Positions 11,068-22,366 of a DNA stretch of 64,000 bases are shown piece by piece. Both the position numbers and the translations under genes were made by a program. A model generated the notes under the pieces. It was given only the letters and a program-made list of their open reading frames with translations, was not told where the DNA came from and made no database searches. Origin of the DNA: Coptis chinensis (lineage: Eukaryota; Streptophyta; Magnoliopsida; Ranunculales; Ranunculaceae); the NCBI GenBank assembly GCA_015680905.1, contig CM027384.1, positions 71,271,501 to 71,335,500 of the forward strand. The letters run 5' to 3'. Position 1 is the first letter of the stretch. Every line of letters starts with the position of its first letter.

Positions 11068-12200
11068 ATGCTCATTAATCTTTCTCATCAAAAACCTAAC
11101 TTTTCAATGACCCAAAACAGACGAATTGTTCCTGAGCAAATTTTTTTACAGAATTACAATCAAGGCCTTTCCAACCTTTTTTTGATATCGAACTACAACA
11201 TAGAGGTTGGTTACCTCTTTTACATCGCCCCGATGCTGCATATTCACCGGAATTAGTTTTAATGATATGTTTTGCAATAATGGTAGATTCGAAAACGGTT
11301 GTTTTTTGGTTCGTTTGAATGAACGCAAGTTTGAGTTCATTCAGCAACTGGTTTCCGAGAGTACACACATTGCAATGAAGGGCAATGTACTAACACTCCA
11401 AAAGTCACCGTATGATACTATCAAAACATTGATGATTGACACCGTCATTAATGGCAAATACAATCGAGGATCACGTTGTGTTTACCAAAACTCCCTAAGG
11501 CGAAACCAACTAGCAGTACGTGACACAGTGGTTGGCTCACAATGTAGTCGGTACATCAAAAGCATGTGACATTACGAAGACCATCCTCCACCTACTATGG
11601 GTTTTGCATAACAAAAAAGACGAATTTTATGTGGTGCAGTTTCTTTGGAACATAATTACAAGGCTCGAAAGAATTGCTCCCCTACCAACTTTAATCACAA
11701 AAATCATGTTACGTTGGGGTTTTTATACTGGTTTTTCTAGGCTGAAAATTTCAAAGGCAGGCAACGTCAGCAACTACAGAACTTGCACTGCGGGTTTTTG
11801 GACTCCTGTTGAGATGCGAAATACTCAACATGAGCAAGAGGACTCACCTCTAGCCCAAGTAGATTACTTTGCTGAAGATGCATTGAGGGACATAGTTAAT
11901 CCTACAGTTGGTATCCGTTTTCTTTACCAGGTTATGAGGGAAATGTACGAACGTCAAGGCTTCATTCATGCACAATTGATGAATTTGCAAGATCATGTGG
12001 AGGTGTATGGTGAAGAGCAGTTACAGTTCTTGCATAATCAAGCCCAATTTTTAGAAAACCCCGCCCAGATTGTGGGGAACCAGAGACAAATTTTTGAAAA
12101 CCAGGGAGACCATCAGCAACAGGTTCTACAACGTATCGATGAACTACAAGCTATTGTGACTACTTTGATTCCTCAAACTACCCGTCGTCATTGCCCATGA
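11068..12200 (+). pseudogene. Unrecognised ORF series, possibly retroelement-derived
   Basis: Consecutive plus-strand frames (11068-11256, 11207-11569, 11520-12200) look like pieces of one coding region, with frame changes near 11250 and 11530. The middle part has a globular look (RLNERKFEFIQQLVSES). The last 226 residues include WNIITRLERIAPLPTLITKI and end in a Gln/Asn-rich probable coiled coil (FLENPAQIVGNQRQIFENQ). The arrangement resembles plant transposon-associated proteins of unknown function found in gypsy-rich DNA, but I do not recognise the family and assign no function. Confidence 0.35.
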
Positions 12201-13513
12201 GCTCCTTCGTCATCTGATTCTGCGTCAAGTTAAGATTTGACAACTACCTATTGCGAAGTTACTGTTAGTTATGCAATTTCGAAGTGGTGTCATATTTTTA
12301 TGACATAAATTTAAACTTTCAATTGTTGTATGTGACCTTTATGTGAGTACCAACAACTTTTATTTTGCACCTACCTCACGTTGACAACATAAATGTATTG
12401 TCACCCCTAAGACACACCCCTAGATTGTATGTGATCTTTACATACATTTAGCACTGACATCACCCCTAAGACACATAAAACTTCACTTAGGATAGTTAGC
12501 AACACAGCAACATTCATTACCACACAGACAACAATCTAGGACAAGTGTGATCTTCTTCTCATTAGGAAGCATAGGTTGGTTGCAATTATTATATTGCATT
12601 TCCTTACTAAAACATCCAACCCAATCGCATTTGAGCCACATTTCAACTACTTTGCCTGATCGATCCCAAACTTTGACCAAATACATAATACATTTGCAAT
12701 TTTCCTCCCTACATCTTCGATTAAGGTTAGAACAAGTTAGACATGTGTGTCCTTCTTGCTCACATAGCTGACAAATCTATAAAAGAAAAACACATTGAGA
12801 AAATGTTACAAATCAGTACATGTCATAATATCATCATTAAGGATGGATCCTTTCCTTTAAATGGGTAAATTTGGGTTTGGTACGGCCAGGTTTTTTTTCC
12901 AATGATCGATTTTGGAATTAAGTTTTTCTATTACCTTCGGTGCTACAAACGTTCGGACAGGAGCTCCACCCATTTCTGCTTAAGTGATAAATAAGTTTGG
13001 AAGGTACATGTACAAAGAAAATTATTCAAGAATAAAATTTTTGATTGAACTCTTATAGTACAACAACTGAGACAACCCCCAACGGCAAACACTTTTTGAC
13101 CATTGGATGAACATGTAGATTTATTACAAAGGAAAATTATATTGTATATTTGACAACTTGAGGGAAATACTGTACGTTGAAATTTTGTGGGCGTTATACT
13201 TTTGTTGTTCGTTCATGAACAGAGTCAACTGATAAATCTTTCAATTAAACATACATGATTGTTAAATACAATTGTGTGTATAAGAAATCGAATAGATATG
13301 CTTAACTAATAATTTCTTATGGTCATGTTTTTTTAAAATGCATTAGCTCTTTGTAATTTGGCATGTTGTTAAATACATTTACATTTTAAAACATAAATAA
13401 ATGTGATTGATGTTTCCTTTGCGCGCCTTCTAAAGCTTTGTTAAAGTTTTAAAACTATTTTCCAGTCTTCAACATTGAAATAAATCTGTCTGTACCGTCT
13501 TTTTACACCAGTC
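12201..13513. other. AT-rich intergenic DNA
   Basis: No supported gene. A minor direct repeat of ACATCACCCCTAAGACACA-like sequence occurs around 12390-12480. The rest is AT-rich with stops in all frames. Confidence 0.45.
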
Positions 13514-14361
13514 AATTAAACAACTATGGTTTTCTTACAGTACGGACTGCTAGGCCTAATTTTTCAAGTGGACTTATGATATCCCATTATTGTTGAGGAA
13601 TAAAACAAAAAACAAACAACCTGCTTTAAGAAAATATACAAACTCCCAAACAAAATAAGTGAATTCCTATATGTGTCCTTAGATTGTTTCTCAAGCTAAC
13701 GATGTTTCTTGAAATAAGTATCTATTCATCTAAAATTATTATTAGTTTCTCACTTGCAAAGTTGGCCTACTTTGTTTCTTGAACCTCTGGTCTTTTAGTG
13801 AGAACTACATCATATTGGTTGTAGTATTAATCAATGCTTGCACTATGTCGTGATAGGACTACAATGCTTAACTTTTTCTTGACACGTCTTTTAATGCCAT
13901 TTTTGCTTTCTTCAATTTTCAAACTATTTTCAGGTCGACAATCTTCAAATCAATTATGGTTTTCTTGCAGTACGGACTGCTAGGCCTAATTTTTCAAGTG
14001 GACTTCTGATATCCAATTATTATTGAGGAAAAAAACAAAACACAAAACAACCTGCTTTAAGAAAATGTACAAACTCCCAAACAAAATAAGTGAATTCCTA
14101 CATGTGTCCTTAGATTGTTTCTCGAAATGAATATCCAGTCATCTAAAATTATTATTAGTTTCTCACTTGCAAAGTAGGCCAACTTTGTTTCTTGAACCTC
14201 TGGTCTTTGAGTAAGAACTACAACATATTTGTTGTCGTATTAATCAATGCTTGCACTATACTCTGATAGGACTACAATGTTTAACTTTTTCTGGGCACGT
14301 CTTCTAATGCCATTTTCGCTTTCTTCAATTTTCAAACTATTTTCAGGTTGACAATCTTCAA
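13514..14361. repeat. Tandem duplication, two units of about 430 bp
   Basis: Unit 1 (about 13514-13945) and unit 2 (about 13946-14361) both begin near ATGGTTTTCTT(A/G)CAGTACGGAC and end in TTTTCAGGT(C/T)GACAATC. They are roughly 90% alike. Unit 2 lacks a short stretch present in unit 1 near 13700-13715. No coding potential is seen. Confidence 0.72.
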
Positions 14362-14378
14362 ATCAACACTTTGTATAT

Positions 14379-14773
14379 TATATAGACCCCCACTTTGTCG
14401 CTCATTAAGCCCACGAATCTAGCCCAATACTAGGCCTAGTCTAGTAGTTAAGCCGACATGTTTAACCCTAGCCCATATAAATATGTCCAGGTTCATCATT
14501 GTAGAATATAAGGATAGAAGTTCAAAGAGATAACAATTCTTTTGAAAACAAACACAGTCCTCTTAGGACTCAATCTCTACCAATTCATAAAAAACATTCT
14601 CTCTCACAACAAGGAACTACGTTGAAACTTGATCCCTAGAGAATAGATCTTGGGTACGTAAGCAGCCATTATCTTGGTTCAGTTTCATCTCCCCCAACAT
14701 CAATTTTCTCTGTTTCGTAGTGCATTCTTTATCATTTGCTCTCGTTGTGCTGAAGCTGGTTGTTGCCAAAACA
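14379..14773 (+). repeat. 5' LTR of family B
   Basis: Matches 19492-19903, with ends TATATAGACCCCC (TGTATAGACCCCC in the other copy) and GCCAAAACA. It contains the CTTGATCCC...GGTACGTAAGCAGCC motif that recurs in plant gypsy LTRs and is also seen near 45350-45385. Confidence 0.85.
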
Positions 14774-14777
14774 TAAT

Positions 14778-14793
14778 TGGCGCCGTCTGTGGG
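14778..14793 (+). promoter_or_regulatory. Primer-binding site of family B
   Basis: TGGCGCCGTCTGTGGG lies four bases after the LTR end. This form of primer site is common in plant Ty3/gypsy elements. Confidence 0.75.
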
Positions 14794-14829
14794 TTTTTTT
14801 AGAATCCATTATCACGTGAAGCAATCAAG

Positions 14830-15407
14830 ATGGTAAGCACAAGAAGCAGACCGAACTATCAACATATTCTTCCTGCCAATAGGAATCGCAACCCTCGAAA
14901 TTTAACTCGACCAATGCAAGAACCGTTGAACAATCGAGTTGCTTCTAGTGGTAGGATTAATTTTCAAAATCCAACTGCAGCAACACCACCGCCTCTGCCT
15001 CCACAAATGACAGTACAAACGCCGCCGCCACCACCCCTAACAGTCTTGTAATAAGAAAACCTACAAGTATGTAATCCTCTAAGTGGTTCGCCGTCCGTCT
15101 ATGTTAATCCTTCAGTTGAAATGGAAATGGACGTGGACATTACTCTCACACCAACTAATGGAACAGGTGATGGTAACATCCAATACACCTCTAATATGGT
15201 TGAGCATGAGTTATGACGAGTCAACATTTTGAATAGGAACTTGAGAAAGAAGCTCGCAAAGAGGCAAAAGCCAGTGGACGATGTTGTCAATTCAACTACA
15301 TCAAGGCAACCATGCAGGGATGCAGGCCATTCTAGTGTATAAGACCGTCTTGAAGATCCACTTCTAGTCCTCAACAATGTGCTACTTCTCAAGCATAATC
15401 AACAGTG
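14830..15407 (+). pseudogene. gag-like N-terminal remnant of family B (fossil)
   Basis: A plus-strand frame begins MVSTRSRPNYQHILPAN, close after the primer site as expected for gag, and runs into a Pro-rich stretch (PPPLPPQMTVQTPPPPP). Coding-like sequence continues to the solo LTR at 15408. It is short for a gag and looks broken. Confidence 0.5.
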
Positions 15408-16896
15408 TGATAATTCTCTAAAACGCTAGTTTTACCAATGAATAAAACTCGCGAGAACTCTAAACGCTAGTAAAACTAATGTACAACTGTTTGTTATTAA
15501 GCTTTATCAAAGTTTCTACTCTCAATCCTATTGAGATATAGTGGAGTAGATGATTCGTTCCACTCCTAGTTCTTTAGCATGTGATGGGTTCGTGTCAACT
15601 AATCAGTCCAAAGTCTAATGAAAGATTTACGAGGGGAATTCTATACTACGAGGTGAATTCACTTAACAAGTTACGAATAACGTAATGATAGAATACTAAG
15701 GGTTTGAATATAGACAAAGAATTAAAGGGAATTGAATCCACCTTAACTCGACTTAATCAACTAACAAAGACTCATCGTGATCCAAATTGAATGCTTCGCA
15801 TATCAAAATAGTAATTCTAATCCCTAATTATCCATGGCATCTAGCTCTACCAATCAATAAGTAGCATGTGAGGTCGTCCACCCATTCTCATGGCGAATCA
15901 ACGACCTCTAGAGTGGAATAACTATCACGACGATTTCTAAGTTTAACAAAGATCAAACTTCATCAAGGCTTCTTCAACCCCTCTAATGGAGGCCGGTTTA
16001 GCCTTGATTCATACTACTATCATTTCCCATTGATTTAAAACTAGACATCATATAAAAATTCTATCTTTATGCAATTTATCTAAACAATAATTGAAATCTC
16101 AGGTAATAACTAGGAAATGAATAACAAGTAATAAGGGAATTTAGATCTAAACAATTGTAAATGACAAAATCGAAATGAACAAGAATCTACTATTTTATTT
16201 ATCTAATCAATGAAGAACAATGATTTTAAGGTTTAATCTAAAACAAGGAATGAAATGAAACTAAACTTAATTAAAAATAATTAAAACTAGATCTAGAATT
16301 ATCTATAGTTTAGGTCTAATTAGCTACCATTAACAAAGAGCTAAACTTTTGTTTTTATATGCTTCAGATCCAAAAATCGTGCATGGGCTTGGAGCCATGT
16401 TTTGGGCCGGAAAATCGGGCCCAAAACCCAATTCTTTCAGTCCAAAAAAGGGCTCTTCAGCTGGATTTGGCTTCAACAGACTTTTCGTCACTTTTGCTTT
16501 TCTGATTGGGCCAAGGCTTGGACCATTGGAAATCTCTTTCCGAGTCGGTCGTTTTGACATAAGGTACGCCCAAATCCGAGGCTTGAGTCCAAAGATATGG
16601 TATTCGAAATTCTCACGACTTGTTTAATCGCTTGTTGACTTGGTTGACTTTTCTTTTTGACCGGGCTTTACAAAGGCTTTGTCTCCTTGAATCTTGGCCG
16701 TTATCACAGAACTTCTTAGCAACCAACTCTTGCTCCTTTATCTCGCCAAAGTGGCACATTTCTGCACATAATTGACTTTTTCGCCCTGAAATACATAAAA
16801 ACACGTAATCAGCATTAACTCTTATTTATTACTCGCATAATTGGTCTAAAAGTATGATTATTAAGGGGTTAAAACTACATTTTTGGGCTCTTATCA
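15408..16896 (-). mobile_element. Solo LTR of family C inside family B (fossil)
   Basis: About 1.49 kb starting TGATAATTCTC and ending GGGCTCTTATCA, with flanks CAGTG and TAGTG (4 of 5 identical) as a worn target-site duplication. It aligns with the LTRs at 30092-31478 and 41090-42481; shared blocks include AAAATCGTGCATGGGCTTGG and the TTAAGGGGTTAAAACTACA end. With no internal region, it is the product of LTR-LTR recombination, and it is older than the full family C element. Confidence 0.8.
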
Positions 16897-17329
16897 TAGT
16901 GCACGCTCTAAAAGTAATGACCCTATTACCCGAACTTATGGGGAGAATCGGATTGACAGGGATAACTACTACCTTAGACATGTCTCATCGCAGACAATAA
17001 CAACAAAACATAGAGGAGCGGTATAATTATATCGACCACCTGCCAAGGGTGACTACTGGCCTAGACAGACTGGTTATAGGAATAAAGAAAGACAATCACC
17101 GATCGGAGCTAATTGTGTGTACCGCCAAAGATCTCTAACTCCAATAAGAGACAATGGAAGGTAACCTTCTCCACATGGGCACGACCGAGGGCATCTAGCT
17201 ATTCAAGCAAATACTTTAACTCTGACGAAACAAAAGTTGAAATAGATGATTGCAAAAGAACTTAACGATAGAGAGTCAAGGGATGTTAGAATTTAAAATT
17301 TGACAATCAAGGAAGGGTACATGATAAGT
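16897..17329 (+). other. Family B internal DNA
   Basis: Internal sequence of the family B element with no supported frame. Short phrases similar to the 17900-18010 stretch recur (TGTACCGCC...GATCTCTAACTC at about 17118-17145 and 17951-17980). Confidence 0.35.
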
Positions 17330-17900
17330 TATGAAAAAAACATCATCCCAGACAGGTTTGACCTGATAGGGAAGACCGACATCCCAGACAGGTCCGACCT
17401 AACAGGGAATGCCGACCTCACTGATTTGAGAAAAATTGCCATCCCAGACAGGTCCGACCTAACAAAAAAAAAATAGCACCACTGAAAAAACTATAAATAA
17501 GACCATCATCCTAGAACAGACGGACCTGACAGGGAAGGCCGACCTCATATATTTGAGGAAAATTGCCATCCTAGACAGGTTCGACCACGCAGGGAAAGAA
17601 GGGGTCATAGAAGAAAGTGTAAGAAAGACCATCATCCCAGACCAGACCGGACCGACTTAACAGGGAAGGCCGACCTCGTAGATTTGAGAAAAATTGCCAT
17701 CCCAGACAGGGAAAGAAGGAGTCATCGAAAAAAATATAAGGAAGACCAATATCCCAAACGAGACCAACCTGACAGGGAAGGCCGACCTCATTGACCTGAG
17801 GAAAATCGCCATCCTAGACAGGTCTGATCCGATAGGGAAGGAAGGTGTCACAGAAGCAACTAGAGGGAAGACCACAATCCCAAACAAGCTACCAGCCTAG
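17330..17900 (+). repeat. Tandem repeat block encoding a recurring peptide
   Basis: Variants of CATCCCAGACAGGTCCGACCT and ACAGGGAAGGCCGACCTCAT recur about every 60-130 bp, six or more times. Part is open on the plus strand (17694-17900), where the peptide theme is LTGKADLIDLRKIAI and PIGKEGV. It lies between the solo LTR and the 3' LTR of family B. The role is unknown; internal minisatellites are common in non-autonomous plant LTR elements. Confidence 0.7.
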
Positions 17901-19068
17901 ATAGGCTTGTTACACGCAAAGAAAAAGACAATCTACAATTGGACCCGAACATGTGTACCGCCTACAATCTCTAACTCTTGTAAGAGATAATGGTAGGTAT
18001 CATCCTCAACAGAGGCTCGACTGGGGGCGTCTATCTGTTTAAATCTTCTAGATGAAAGAGATTTCACCCCGCTTAACACAAAGTCCCTTTGATGTAACTT
18101 CCACAAATAATGGTCACAGACATGAAGAGCTTTGTCGTTTCTCAATTCTCAAGGGAAATTGGGTAAAGGAGTTACCTGTAATTTTGTAGGCTTATAGTAC
18201 AACGCCGAAGTATTCAACTGCATTATCACTTTTCAACCTTGAATATGGCGCTGAATCAATTTCATCCATAGAGCTGATTTCTAGTACACCTCGATAGTTG
18301 CTGTTGAAACAGATTCAAACGACATTTTTACCGTACCGTTATGAAGTTCTTTTATATTTTTATATATTATCCATCAATAAAGACATTTAATTTCCATTCT
18401 CATATGTTTGGTTGTCCTTTATTATATTACTCTATTCTTCAGTACTCCTCCTTTCAATAATATTGTCATTCATTAGTATTAATTCCAAAAAGGTCATCCA
18501 TATTATGCCTTCTTCGGTCCAAGTATGTCACATTCATGCCTGCTTGAAGAAAATCCAAGTCAATAAGATGGTTATTCTTGCTCGGTATGGTTATTGGAAT
18601 ACTCTCAAATTTTAATATCTGTGTGAATTCCACTACTAAGGCAACGGCGTTGTGTTTTAGTTTAGTCCAAGTGCAAGAACGACAACCTTGCACCTGTAGA
18701 AAATTCCAGACCTTGCCTCACGATTGGTACATGTGTTGTTACACATGAATAGCTAAGGTCATTAAGGACCACTGTGGCCCCTTTGTCTTAGTTTTTTCAA
18801 TGACAAGAATGGGGGCGAGACTTACACTTTCTTACACTGATTTTATATTGGGGGCGTCTGCATTGCCTCATTATATCGTCATCATATTTTTCTATCAATA
18901 TTACCTATCAACATGCAGCGAACAACACAAGATCAAAAACAAGAAGTAATGTTGCATTTCCATTAAAGATTGATATTATTTTTCCTACTTTTATTACACA
19001 ATCAACGTTCTAGTACTTTCCCTCTGGAAAAGGCACACATTTCGGAGCAACTTTTAACAGTATCCATA
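17901..19068. other. Family B internal DNA, no gene
   Basis: No supported coding region. Two GGGGGCG phrases (18811-18816 and 18849-18855 area) follow similar CTTACACT sequence, a small direct repeat. Confidence 0.35.
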
Positions 19069-19430
19069 TACAAATTTTCGCTAATTATTTTCGCCAATAA
19101 CCTCCGCTAATTATTTCCGCTAATATTTTCCGCCAATTATTTTCGCCTCCTTTCACCAATAACTTCCACCAATAATTTGTTAATTATTTCTGCCAATCAT
19201 TTTCGCCAATTATTTTCACCTCCTTTCGCCAATAACTTCCGCCAATAATTTTAGCAAATTATTTTCGCCAATAACTTTTGCTAATAATTTTTGCTAATTA
19301 TTCCCGTCAATAATTTTTGCCAATTATTTCTGCCAATAATTTTCGTTAATTATTTTCGTCTCCTGTTGCCAATATTTTCCGCCTCCTTTCCCCAATAATT
19401 TTCACTAATTTTTTCCAATGTTCTTCCATT
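19069..19430. repeat. Degenerate minisatellite, TTTTCGCCAATTA theme
   Basis: About 25 degenerate copies of a 13-15-bp unit of the type TTTTCGCCAATAA(C), with higher-order blocks separated by CTCCTTTCGCC. It lies just upstream of the polypurine tract and 3' LTR of family B. Confidence 0.8.
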
Positions 19431-19491
19431 CTTTTTTTTATATTCATTTCTTTGCCACATGGGTTTTGCCCATCTACCAAAGAGATGGCAA

Positions 19492-19903
19492 TGTATAGAC
19501 CCCCACTTGTGGCTCATTAAGCCCATGAATCTAGCCCAATACCCGACTTAGTCCAGCAGTTAAGCCCACGTGTTTAACCCATGCCCATCCAATTACTGGT
19601 TTATTTATAAATATGTCCAGGTTCATCATTGTAGAATATAAGGATAGAAGTTCAAAGAGATAACAATTCTTTTGAAAACAAACATAGTCCTCTTAGGACT
19701 CAATCTCTACCAATTCATAAAAAACATTCTCTCTCACAACAAGAAACTACGTTGAAACTTGATCCCTATAGAATAGATCTTGGGTTCGTAGGCAGCCATT
19801 ATCTTGGTTCAGTTTCATCTCCCCCAACATCAATTTCCTCTATTTCTTAGTACATTTTTTATCATTTGCTCTCGTTGTGTTGAAGTAGGTTATTGCCGAA
19901 ACA
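19492..19903 (+). repeat. 3' LTR of family B
   Basis: Begins TGTATAGACCCCCAC, ends GCCGAAACA, and is followed by the target-site copy TATAT. It retains a TATTTATAAATATG TATA-like segment that is shorter in the 5' copy. Confidence 0.85.
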
Positions 19904-20228
19904 TATATTAAAGAAATCAAAAATGAAATTCACAACGGGCCAACCAGTACTGACAATTCTCTCACTCCCAAAAGCCTAACACCAACCCATTTTTCTCATG
20001 CCATCCTGACAATTTTCTCGAGCCTCTCTCTTCCAAAATAAATAACACCACCCAAGTTACCCAGTACAATCCGAAAAATTTATATCTTATTCTCATACTT
20101 ATATGCTCGACCAAATAATTGAGGATAAGATGAAAAATAAAATAAAATTATACAACCTTTCTCTATAGAAGGCATTTGAAATTTTGTCATCGTCGTTCAT
20201 CCAACCCCACCATAAGTATATATACTAT
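19904..20228. other. AT-rich spacer
   Basis: Flank of the family B element. No gene or repeat was recognised before the tandem units begin. Confidence 0.4.
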
Positions 20229-20686
20229 TGCCTTTATATACAATGAATTTTCTTTACTACCCCACCACTTTGTTTCGGTTATCAATAAATTCAAATTCTA
20301 AAGTTAATAGTCAAACTAACTGTACGGAAAATTTGCACTCACTATTGATATCAAAAGAAAATAGTACAGAACAATACACATAAAAGCCTTTATATACAAT
20401 GTATTTTGTTTACTACCCCACCACTTTTTTTCGGTTATCAAAAAATTCAAGGTCTAAATTTAATAGTCAAACTAACTGGACGAAAAAGTTGCGCTCACTA
20501 TTGATATAAAAAAAAATACAAATCAATACACATGAAAAACAATTGACATTGTTATGATATAACCCATTGTCTGACTAAACTCAATATTTACAAAGAAGTC
20601 CATTCCATTCTTCGAATGAAAAAACTTGGTTTACTATATAAATAGTATATTGAATATTAGTTGACATACACCAATGTGTTTGAGAT
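20229..20686. repeat. Tandem promoter-like units 1 and 2
   Basis: Unit 1 (about 20229-20385) and unit 2 (about 20386-20686) share TATATACAATGAATTTT, a CTACCCCACCACTTT block and AAAGTTAATAGTCAAACTAA. Unit 2 goes on to ACTATATAAATAG, a good TATA box, and a short leader before unit 3 starts. The same theme recurs at 20687 and 61943. They look like repeated copies of a promoter or upstream region, but no coding sequence is attached to these copies. Confidence 0.65.
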
Positions 20687-22366
20687 TTATATACAATGAA
20701 TTTTGTTTACTACCCCACCACTTTTTTTCGATTATCAATAAATTCAAATTCTAAAGTTAATAGTCAAACTAACTATACGAAAAGTTGCGCTTACTAATTA
20801 TATCAAAAGAAAATAGTACAAATCAATACACATTAAAAATAGCTGACACTGTTATGATATAACCCATTGTCTAACACAAGTAGTAAAAATGCTTAAAAAA
20901 GACCTAAAGGCTAACACCCTCTTGTGCCTTAGGCTAAGGCTTGAGGTGGCTACCGATCGAAATGGAGGCGTAGTAATAAAAAAAATAGATATATCAAATA
21001 AAAAATAAAATAAATATTAAATATGACATGAATTATTACTGATTTGCTTAGCCAAACTTTAAAATTAATTTTATGTGATTGTAAACATAAAACCATTGTA
21101 ATCATTTAAAAGAAAAATCTTAAGCAATAAGTAAATAGCAAAATAAAACTCGTATTTCTCAATACAATTTAGCTCAACTTCAATAAACTAAAATAATGAA
21201 CCAATAGAATTGAGTCAAATGAGTTTTTCATAAAATAGAACACGTGATTCAATTTTAGAATCCCGTAAAACTTCATTTAAAATTTAATCCATCTTTGTGT
21301 TTTCTCTCAATCCATACAACTTAACAAAAACTAGTCAAAATTAAGTTTAAAGTGTACTCCACAATAAAACTTACTAAATTTGTACAATTTCTTATATCAT
21401 ATAACAATTGGATCGAGTGTAAATGTGTCACATTATAGCAAAAAAATTGTAAAAAAACGAAAAACTGTAAAAGTTGATAAAGGCGCTTTCTTTGGCCCTC
21501 GACGACAAAAGCATAAAAAGCACAAAAGCGGCCTTTATATTACCTCTCGCCTTGGTCAAGGCGAGGCACTAAAAGCTTTGCGCTTATAAGATATAGCCTA
21601 AAGCCTGGCGCTTTGACTACACCGGGTCTAACAAACTCAAAATTTACAAACAAACCCATCGAATTCTTCAAATGACAAAACTTGGTTACCTATATAAATA
21701 GCAACTTCAATATTAGTTGAGAAACACAAATGTGTTTGAGATTAATTATAACTTAAACACATAGTGCCCTCATTTTTTGCAATAATAGTTGTCGGGGAAA
21801 ATAATAGATTGTGCAAAGAAAAGCGCAGTCTTCTTGATATTTCATTATATACGGAGGCAATGATTTTTAAAATTGCTTTGTTCCCATTTGGAGAGTTCTT
21901 CACAGCAAAGAACGTAGGGGGTGCCCTACGTCATTTGGAACATGGTCCAAACTGTACGGGAGAACAATCGATAATGAAAAGAAATGTGCACAGGCTTCCT
22001 GATATTACATTGTATAGGGAGAAGATAATCATTTTAATTACTGTGTTCCCACTTGGACAGTGGTTGACATGAAAGATGAAATAAGTCATCCTATGTCATT
22101 TAGAACATCTTTCATATTAGACCCAACTCTTTTTAACTCGATTTTTCACTGCAGTTTTGCCTTGCTACAAATACTGTCTTATCCCTCCTATCAAGGTTCC
22201 CATATAATTCAAAAACCAAGATTTTCATATCATTTTATAATTAATTGAAGGTATGTAAAACCCCATTTTAGAACTTGCGAGTTTTGCTTTTTAGGTTTAA
22301 TCACTTCTGCAATCATTGAAACCAATTTCATGTATGGATTACCACTTCTACGAACAGAAAAGATGC
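20687..22366. repeat. Tandem unit 3, interrupted by hAT and CACTA insertions
   Basis: The unit runs 20687-20876, is interrupted by the hAT element, resumes at 21634 with a TATA box CTATATAAATAGC near 21690, and reaches the CACTA end at 22366. It continues beyond the CACTA at 61861. Inside are two sub-repeats of about 165 bp (about 21786-21950 and 21951-22110) with the GTTCCCA(C/T)TTGGA theme, also doubled in unit 4. Unit 4 (62813-62840) preserves the uninterrupted sequence, which dates the CACTA insertion as later than the tandem duplication. Confidence 0.68.
20877..21625. mobile_element. hAT-like non-autonomous element, TSD GTCTAACA
   Basis: 749 bp flanked by the exact 8-bp duplication GTCTAACA (20869-20876 and 21626-21633). 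The ends are CAAGTAGTAAAAATGC and the complement of CCGGTGTAGTCAAAGCG, imperfect inverted repeats. GC-rich GGCGAGGC/GCGCTT-type motifs cluster near both ends around an AT-rich core. The other units lack this insertion. No transposase is present. Confidence 0.75.

Larger units (their letters stand above)
14379..19903 (+). mobile_element. Small non-autonomous gypsy element, family B (fossil)
   Basis: LTRs of 395 bp (14379-14773) and 412 bp (19492-19903) flank about 4.7 kb, of which 1.49 kb is a later solo LTR insertion. The 5-bp duplication TATAT is present on both sides (14374-14378 and 19904-19908). The primer site TGGCGCCGTCTGTGGG lies at 14778-14793. Inside are only the start of a gag-like frame and two minisatellites, with no reverse transcriptase or integrase, so it depended on a partner. 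The LTRs look about 95% alike, suggesting it is older than the family C and A insertions. It looks broken in the gag-like part. Confidence 0.85.

Noticed and set aside
17330-17900. Possible CRISPR-like array of regularly spaced repeats
   Set aside because: Repeats are variable, spacers are themselves repeats, and the setting is a plant LTR element; it is a minisatellite.
21380-21589. 69-codon Lys-rich frame
   Set aside because: It lies wholly inside the non-coding hAT-like element and shows no family features.
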